From NCBI GenBank assembly GCA_025266875.1, contig JALLLT010000024.1:310001-374000 (forward strand): a stretch of DNA of 64,000 bases, read 5' to 3'. How positions within the stretch are numbered: position 1 is the first letter of the stretch; each line of letters opens with the position of its first letter. This DNA comes from Fennellomyces sp. T-0311. Taxonomy: Eukaryota; Mucoromycota; Mucoromycetes; Mucorales; Lichtheimiaceae. Under the pieces are notes generated by a model. That model ran no database searches. It was not told where the DNA came from and was given only the letters and a program-made list of their open reading frames with translations. Made by a program: the position numbers and the translations under genes. This document shows, in pieces, positions 56,477 through 64,000 of the stretch.

Positions 56477-59462
56477 ATGGAGCAAATTGTTAACAAAAGA
56501 TATAATAATCGTGAGGAAATTCTCAACGATCTCAAGAAGTTGGCCAACAAAAAGTTCGAAGTGAAAATTGGGAAGAGCTGCTTGAGTTCCAAGAGCGAGA
56601 AGGCAACCATTTTTACGAACTTCATTTGCAGTCACGGTGGTGACTATCGCGAACACCGTAGTAAGAAGGCATCAACCGAAGTTGATAAGGAAACAAAAGG
56701 TATTGCTTATCTGAATAATAGAATTACATAGAATGAACGCTTTATTAATCTACATGCTGATGTTGGAATAAAGATGAAATGAATGTGGCCGATGACAATA
56801 ATAATACTGTTGACGACTTGCCTTCAGCGGATGATACAGTTAATATATACTATGAAATGAGATAAATAGGGTTACTGATGTGTATGTCATCAGGATGTGA
56901 AGCGCGGCTATCATAAATGTAGTAACGGCGTCGTGAAAAAGAACCCGACGCGCACCTCAAAGAAGCTCGGTTGTCCTTGGCTCATATATGCTTCTCTAAG
57001 CAAGAAACTGGATTCTGGACAGCACAGATCAAGAGCTCGGAGCATTCGCATCCACTGTCATCTACCAACCTTTTGTATCACGAACACCGTAACGATGATT
57101 TGGAAAGACGTGCAAACGTTATTGAAATGTCACAAAATATGTTGACACCAGCACAAATTTTGCTCCAAACGGCAGACTTAGATGGGAAGCAATCCATGAT
57201 TTCTAAGGACATCTATAAAATCAGAGAGGAAATGGCGAAAATGGAGAAGCCTTCTTCTGACGCACTTGCGCTGCACAACTTGCTCAAAAGCCATGGCTAT
57301 ACAATACGATTCAACCACGTGGATAACACCATTGACAAGCTTTTTGCAACACATAAGACAAGCATTCAGCGCGCAAGAAAATTTCTCCATGTTGTAATCA
57401 TCGACGCGACATATAAAACGACAACGAGCAAGATGCCTTTAGTCAACATTGTCGGTATTGAAAACATCGCATCAAACCATTCGAACAATTCGCTCCGGTC
57501 GTTTTATATTGGATCAGCCCTAATTGCCAACGAAAAAGAAACGTAGTACCGATGGATGCTTGATCAGCTAAGGTCCGTTGTTTTTGATAATGACATGGTT
57601 AAGCCAGGCATCTTCGTCACCGATGATGACAAAGCGCTTGGTGCAGCTCTACGAGCTGTATATCCAGATGTTCCGCATACTTTGTGTGCATGGCATATAG
57701 CCAAAAACTTTGACGCGCACACCTCTGGATGTTTTGCAAGCGGCTCTGATGATGATACTGAATTGTCAAGGGTCATTAAAGTTATGCTATGGAGCCGCAC
57801 CATTAAGGAATTTAATGAAGCGGTCGCCGATTACCGGGCGCTGGTTGGCAAAACAAAAAAGTCGCAAAAGCTAAATAGCTACATAGATAGGTAAGTGCAC
57901 ATCTTATATCTCTATAAATTACTTAACATAGACCACAAAAGCTTGGAAGAATATAAAGAACGCTGGGCTGGAGCTTGGGTTGAAAAGTATGCCCATCTTG
58001 GCGCGCGCACCACTCAACGTATTGAAGGTGCACATTGGAGTATCAAGCAGATTCTAAGCACACCTGGAAGTCTAAAGAAACTTTTCAACGCAATTCATAT
58101 GTATCTGCTGAAAAATGTATAGTACAAAATGATACATCGGGATCTTGGTTACTAATGACCTTATTCAAATTTTTCAAGGACTTTTCTGTGGAGTATGGTA
58201 ATTGTGGTGAAACAACCACAGATGATAATAATAGAAGATATTTCCTATCGGATAACACATATCGGTTCAACATCATCACGAAGTGTACTTACATAGTAAC
58301 TTGTCTACACGGATTAAGAATTACACCGTATGAACGAATGGGATAAACTCAACAGGACATGGAATTGACTCCAATATAGCAATGCGGTCATTACACTGCA
58401 TGGCGGATGTCAAAGACATCCTCAGATCCACATGATTAGAACAAAGGAAAGGATCCTATACGTCCTCTATCCATTCAGGCAATTCTGAAGACGAAACACT
58501 ATCTAAACTGCCATCGCTGATTCAATACACAAAAGATATAAAAGCATAGAGCGTTGCATTCAATAAAGCATATCCGAAACTTCAAAGATACTTTTATAAG
58601 TCTCTTTTCATTCTTTGTACCGTTGATTCACTTCAGTAATAACAAGGAGCAACTTAGTTTTTTTGCCGTTCAAAGACGAAGATAACTACATTGACAAGGA
58701 GATGCGAGCCGCACCTACGTCCACTGCAAGGTACTATATGCCATTTTGCGATCCGTCGTATCAGAGACGAGCTGTATAAAAGTTGGTCCCTTGATCAAAA
58801 TGAACGACAAAATGCGCTAGAGGAAGGTTGCGATTGCGTAGCTCGTATAAATTATCTACTACCATGTCAACACGAACTTCATGCCGATAAAAGCGAACAG
58901 GTTCTACCAGTGAATATTAATGATAGATGGCGGCTTGAGTTTGCGGCAGGTATAGAACATGTCTATTATTCTTTTTCTGCACCAAATGTACACCCTCTCA
59001 CTCTTTCCCCTAGTTAATGTTGACAGCCTACCAATCTCTAACCCAGACGAAGTGAGCCTAGGCACTGAATTCTCTGAGGTCATGAGTTCGGTTGCGAGCC
59101 TCTATCAAGAACTTAGTAATAGCCAACAACAAGCCGACCTTATTGCATCACTCCGAGGTCTGATAGAAAGGTTCAAGCCGGTTAATCTAGAAGACCTATC
59201 CTTTCCGAAGCATATCACCACAAAGGGCAGACCGAAAGGTATCAAAGGCACAAGGTTACCATCGGCGTTCGAGAATGCGGAGCACGAAGAGAAGCAGAAG
59301 AAGGCTCGCAAAGAAGCAGCGAAAAAGGATGAGGATCAACAAGGGGATAATGCCCTCAAGTTCTCAAAAAAGAGAAAAGTGCCCGCTGAGGATGACCATG
59401 ATGATCTCTGGCCTCAAAAGAAAAGCTACAGGAAAAAGGCACTGACATCCGTACCAAGGTAG
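56477..59462 (+). pseudogene. MULE transposase, inactivated
   Basis: From MEQIVNKRYNNREE, an N-terminal FAR1/WRKY-GCM1-like DNA-binding region (TSKKLGCPWLI, then after a shift TGFWTAQIKSSEHSH). The MULE core has VVIIDATYKTTTSKMPL (first Asp), FVTDDDKALGAAL (second Asp), CAWHIAKNF and TTQRIEGAHWSIK (Glu region). A SWIM zinc finger, CDCVARINYLLPCQHEL (CxC...CxH), and a Lys-rich tail follow. A TAG at 57544-57546 and several frameshifts break it. Intact relatives cut and paste their element. Confidence 0.82.
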
Positions 59463-59473
59463 GCAAGGAACAA

Positions 59474-60157
59474 ATGAAGTTAGAAATTTCGCCAATATCG
59501 GGTCTCTTTAGTTGGGTTCATGAGCAAGTACCGCGGCACGCGATATGCGCTGTAATTACCGTTCGTAGCGATGGGTGGTGTGGATGGAGAGCACTTGCTG
59601 CTCAATACGAGAAGTGCAAATTCGATGAGAACCGCTTCATCGAGGTGAAGGAGAGGATGCTCTCCACTGCCAGAGCTAATGCAGCAATTTATCTCAAATA
59701 TGTCTGTATGGCTTCGGAAAGAGAGTATCAATATCTTCTTGAAACCCTTGAGTATGGTGTCGCGCCGAAGACAGCCCATCTGCGTACAAAGTCTTGTCCT
59801 CTCAAATACTGGTTTGATGCCAATACGATGGCCCAGATTGCAGCAGATGCACTGGAAACACCTATAGCTGTATTCATTACCGGGACTGCGTCCGAGCATA
59901 CACCCACACTCTACTTGCCATTATCACCACCACCATCTGGTGCGAAGCCACAACCATTTGTTTTGCACTTAGTCGGTAACCATTACTTCGGGCTTGAGAT
60001 GCTTTCAACTATCAAAGTTGAGTGGCCCATGGTTGCATGCTTTCACCAAGATGCATGGAATGAATTTCAACTGGGAGGGCACTATAAGTCTGCATGGCGC
60101 CATGTTCATAGGGCTAAGACTGTGATTAACCAGTCCTTTTACACACTTGACGAATAA
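59474..60157 (+). CDS. OTU-like cysteine peptidase carried by the MULE
   Basis: A 227-residue frame. RSDGWCGWRALA holds the catalytic Cys (C36) with the DG.C.fRA motif of OTU deubiquitinases. YWFDANTMAQIAADAL is the usual helix, and HLVGNHYF carries the likely catalytic His (H170). It overlaps nothing, but the same frame upstream reads into the end of the transposase after a one-base shift (TDIRTKVGKEQMK), so it was probably the C-terminal part of a transposase-OTU fusion. OTU peptidases cleave ubiquitin chains; why a transposon carries one is not known. The frame itself is intact. Confidence 0.72.
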   Translation: MKLEISPISGLFSWVHEQVPRHAICAVITVRSDGWCGWRALAAQYEKCKFDENRFIEVKERMLSTARANAAIYLKYVCMASEREYQYLLETLEYGVAPKTAHLRTKSCPLKYWFDANTMAQIAADALETPIAVFITGTASEHTPTLYLPLSPPPSGAKPQPFVLHLVGNHYFGLEMLSTIKVEWPMVACFHQDAWNEFQLGGHYKSAWRHVHRAKTVINQSFYTLDE

Positions 60158-60635
60158 AAGCAAGTCAAACTCTCTTTATCCTCACCATCAATTAATTTCT
60201 TAAACACTTAATTATGATGTTATCAATAGGAGGAGCATCCTTCTGACTTTTCTGTAACACATTTATCGAATAACACTTAAATAGTAGAGCTCAAACCAAT
60301 TTAACTCATACTTCAGTCTAACATACGGTTGTCGTCCAATATTTCACTCAACAAAGGTATAGAAATTCCGTTTTCATTTCTTTTTAGAATAGTGGTCGGG
60401 AGTAATGGGAGCTCCAAGTCATAATACGTACAAAATTAGTTCCATCAAATCTGTTTGGCATATTCCAAGCAGATACAACACGATAGACGTACTATATGGT
60501 GTGATGACCAATAGCCCTTTCAACTGAAGTGTGGTGCGCAAGGTTATATTTATTTTATTCTCAGCGCAACTTACTAAAGTGCCGGTAAAATGTGGTGCGC
60601 GAGGTGAGAAAACGTGGTGCGCGAGGTAAAATCCC

Positions 60636-61355
60636 TATTTATATGTACTCATGGAGACAATTTGACCATTGGCAGTCGGAGCGTCCACGAACAGCAATCA
60701 TTATTTCCTCGGCAACGTGGCAGAACATGGCTTGGTTTTGCTATGTTACAAAGCGCCGCCACTGGCTACTCCATTGTTACCTTTTAAATTATATGAATGC
60801 TGCAACGGATTGAAGTTGCTCTAATAGTAGATATGGGTCAGCTCCACTACAGTATAGTTCTCACGGCCGTAACATTACACTTGAAAAGATATCAAGGTAT
60901 GCAAAGACATTTTTTTCACGCCAAGCCGAGATATCTGAGTAAAGTGCGTAATATGGGGTGTGGGGTGTTACAGTGTAATGTAGGCAATGATCCCATGATC
61001 GTTTCAAACGAGACATATATTTGACTACGAGGCAAGGGCGATCGGTATCCGACCAAGATGGGCATTTAAACATGAAGAAGTGTACAGATACTCAGAGATA
61101 ATGTTACATCCATAAGACTTTTATATGAAAACGTGGGCGTGTACCAAGTTTTGAAAGGGGTTAGGCAGGCACAGTCATGCGAAAGTTGGATTTTAATATT
61201 CTAGTCTGCTGAGATACAATAAGGAAAGCATTATCCTTTCGCGACCACACATCTCCCGATCCACCCTCATTAGTCAAACTGGAGCAACACACGAGTAAGG
61301 AGCAAGGTGAGATGATTGCATCCATTGCTACTCATCACCATGCTCATTGTCTCTG
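60636..61355. other. Intergenic, DOP1 upstream region
   Basis: AT-rich, no supported coding sequence. The last 100 bp precede the DOP1 ATG. Confidence 0.4.
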
Positions 61356-64000
61356 ATGAAAAATAACATAGCTTATCACAGCGACCCGAGATTCCGAAAG
61401 TATGTGCAGTTGATCGAGAAGAATCTCAATTCGTTTGATGCCGTGAACGAATGGGCAGATATTATCTCTTTCTTAGGTCGATTGCTCAAAGTATGAAAGC
61501 ATTCAGTTGCGATGAAGAGTTTACTATTAACACGAGGTTTAATTTTTCTGCCCATATTAGTCTTTCCAAGCGTATCCTCAGTTTCCAGTTATACCACAAA
61601 AGCACACCGTCGCCAAGCGTTTAGCGCAATGTTTGAATCCAGGATTTCCAGCAGGTGTTCACCAAAAGACGTTGGATGTGTACGCGTATATCCTAGAAAC
61701 AATTGGGGTAAGGGGGAAACAGTGACAACAAGTGCTGTCGTGCCTGACAACGATGTAATTTAGACCGATCAATTAGCGGATGATTTGGCCTTATGGTCTC
61801 TCGGGTTGTTCCCATTTGTACAATATGCTGCTATGCATGTCAAGGTACTCTCTGCGTAAATAAGTCGCCGTGCCTCCCTAACAAAGTGTAATAGCCACAA
61901 TTACTAGATATATTTGAAAAGTATTACTTTCCACTAAAAGGGCGACTGCGTTCGGCGATGCGTGGATTCGTAATTGCATTGTTACCGGCATTGGATGAGG
62001 AAGGAAGTGAATTTTTTGACAAGGTGACTAACGGAAGCATGTGAAGAAACATCTGATGATACTGACATGGCGATTTAATTTTGCTATTGAGGTTGTGGCC
62101 CTGATGGATAAACTGTCGAATATGGTCGACCTTCCGTTCTTTTACGGCTGCGTGTGGCATGTAATGATCAGTAATCCAGGCTTACGCCCTCCTGCGCTTA
62201 ATTACCTATTGCGGAGATTACCAAAGATAACGAGTCAAGAAGGTTTTGTTTTATTATATTGATATGCGGGATAAGAAGAACAAGGATGTGCTAATATGTA
62301 TGGGTCATATAGAGGTAGCAGTGGTACTGGGTGGTGGCGAGTGTGTCAGTTACATGGTCCGTGCATTTGCTGCCACTCTGGGTGATGCGCAGATACTTGT
62401 GCAACGTGGCATGCTAGAATTGCTTGTACAGAATTTCGTCCTGAAGCACAGGTATGTTTCATACATCGGGCAAAAATTTACGGCACACTAAAAGCAAGCC
62501 TTAATGGCTAGAACAATACCCCACGATGACCTTGTTGTACTGATGAAATCCGCACTTTCCATTGTGCTACGTAAGGACATGTCCTTGAATCGTCGATTGT
62601 ATGCATGGTTACTGGGGGACGATGGCAGCTCGCAGATCCAGATGAAGTACTTTAACTCGTTTGGCGAAAAGGCAGCCATACAAGCGATTCGAGGACTTTT
62701 GTTCGCCACTACCAACCATCATCCACCCCAAAACGAAAGGCACGATTTGTACATAGCCGAGGCACAGCGCCCCTACAAAATTCTCATTTCACTCTTGGAC
62801 AAGTGGGAGATCGGTCAACCAATTGTGCAAGGTATATTCACAGACTCTCTTGTCAGTCTTCAAACACAAGTCCGCAAAGTGGATTCGAGTGCAGAGGTAT
62901 GGAATGGAGGATAAAGGTTACGCAGGCACTGGCTGACAAACAGATATAGATTGTGCAAACTGCCAACATGTGGATGGAAATGATGGAGCCATATCTTATA
63001 TGGATGAAATTGTTTACCCTCTTTGATACCAGTTTCCCCGATAAGACAGCCACGTTCAAGACCGCCAGTGTGGAATCTAATCTGGCAAACTTGCGCCTTG
63101 TGGAGTTTTCATTAAAGACGTTCAAGTTCACCGACGAGGAAATCAAGCATATGCACTTGCCACTTGTGCTATCAGCCATGACACAAAAGCTACAGGTAAA
63201 AGCAGTGCTTGGATATACAAACATACAATGTACTGATTCAACAAGCAACTGTAGGAATCGATTCGACATCCATCCTTTATTGATATGCTACCACTGGTAG
63301 ACGAGTGTGTGCGCTTGATCCACGTTATCCTGCAAATGATCCCGGAAAGTACGTTCTGGGATCGCCGCACGTCTCGAATGCCAGACGGAAGCGAAAAGCA
63401 AGGTCCAACGCAAGCCAAAGAGTTTCTCAACGGCATGGATGTACTCGAATATACCCACGAGTTTTACGGTGTACGCAGCATTTCCCACGAGAGTGCTGTG
63501 GCAGCAAAGCAAAATGGAAGCAATGGCAGTAGCCAAAAAGGCGAAAAAGCTGACCTGAACGTTGACGATGAAGGAGATCTTTCGACCACACCAGCAACAC
63601 ACGATCCATCCACAACTCATATCCTTTCTACCCGCCCACAGTACGGGCCCATACGAGGCTCAACGCTGGTTACAGAACTTATGCACCAATTGACACAGTT
63701 CTTATCCGGGTTAGTAACCAGCTATATCATCCCACCCGAAAGCCAAAGTGCTGGTGTTGATGTAGGCGTTGATGGCAAGCGATTGAGAAGTATCGATTCA
63801 CAACTGGAAAAGGTGTTGCACTCTGTATGCTCGGCACTCACACTGGTCGCCAAACAAGCAGATGAACGTTTCTCGTGGGATATGAGCGAGCAAAGCCAGC
63901 TCACGCATACTCTACAAAGGTGTTGCGAAAATGGACGTGAATTTGGAGTAGTCGATGCTGGTCTCTCAACATTGACACAATTGATGAAGCAGCAACGATT
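61356..64000 (+). CDS. DOP1: DOP1 (Dopey) family protein, 5' part
   Basis: About 719 codons of a large conserved protein acting in Golgi-endosome traffic with the Mon2 partner and phospholipid flippase Neo1. Exons: 61356-61490, 61561-61707, 61764-61844, 61895-62023, 62092-62242, 62313-62451, 62512-62896, 62950-63195, 63255-64000 (open at the window end). Dopey_N signatures: DPRFRKYVQLIEKNL at the start, VIPQKHTVAKRLAQCLNPG, KTLDVYAYILETIG, ALLPALDEEGSEFFDK, LNYLLRRLPK, and DMSLNRRLYAWLLG. All introns are 50-80 nt and frames join. Intron 5 has a GTTTTG donor. The protein continues beyond the window. Confidence 0.95.

Larger units (their letters stand above)
56325..60635 (+). mobile_element. 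4.3-kb MULE (Mutator-like) transposon with OTU peptidase ORF
   Basis: Ends: GGATTTTACCTCGCGCACCA on the left and the inverse on the right (to 60635). Just inside both, similarity continues (ATTTTACCGGC, ACTTTAGTAAGT, GCTGAGAATAAAATAA). A broken MULE transposase occupies 56477-59462 and an OTU-domain frame 59474-60157. A clear target duplication was not found. About 560 bp at 58123-58690 inside the transposase look unrelated and may be another insertion. Confidence 0.75.

Overview
The window is eukaryotic and fungal, most likely an early-diverging (Mucoromycota, Mucorales-like) filamentous fungus; that placement is inference. The supporting signs are many short spliceosomal introns (about 50-75 nt, GT...AG, often with a CTAAC-type branch site), AT-rich intergenic DNA, fungal-type proteins (Msn2-like zinc-finger factor, TSC10, AP-2 mu, GH5 mannanase, proteinase-K-like protease) and a dense load of DNA transposons. 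No bacterial operon, CRISPR array, rRNA or convincing tRNA was seen.

Layout. 1-15.4 kb is a compact housekeeping block: stress-type C2H2 factor, TMEM242-like membrane protein, NagD-type HAD phosphatase, a nuclear protein with degenerate helicase-C features, 3-ketosphinganine reductase (TSC10), AP-2 mu adaptin, a secreted Gln/Pro/Tyr repeat protein and a cytochrome b5-acyl-CoA dehydrogenase fusion. 15.4-24.9 kb is gene-poor, with a GH5 mannanase and a 2.9-kb CACTG-ended transposon. 24.9-27.7 kb holds DRG2 and a polytopic membrane protein. 27.7-37 kb is sparse, with a knottin-like secreted peptide and short foldback elements. 36.9-43.5 kb has several small proteins, 2-oxoglutarate dehydrogenase E2 (KGD2) and a membrane-anchored methyltransferase. 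46.2-47.7 kb is a secreted subtilase.

44.5-60.6 kb is a transposon island with nested insertions. A 535-bp Harbinger-type element splits a HET-domain-like ORF. A Tc1/mariner relic carries a second MITE. A 3.2-kb PIF/Harbinger element is inserted into a PD-(D/E)XK-like gene; the element end and the middle of the gene were then flipped by a roughly 550-bp inversion. A decayed MULE carries an OTU cysteine peptidase reading frame. Downstream, the 5' part of a DOP1 (Dopey) gene runs off the window end.

Exon-intron structures were assembled by hand, keeping reading frame and matching family motifs; all boundaries are predictions without transcript data. Two neighbouring genes appear to use GC-AG introns, one gene needs a 4-nt micro-exon, and one ends in a two-codon exon. 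The strongest candidate for something undescribed is the interrupted and inverted PD-(D/E)XK-like gene with a diverged, apparently catalytically dead paralog beside it, followed by the MULE with its OTU peptidase.
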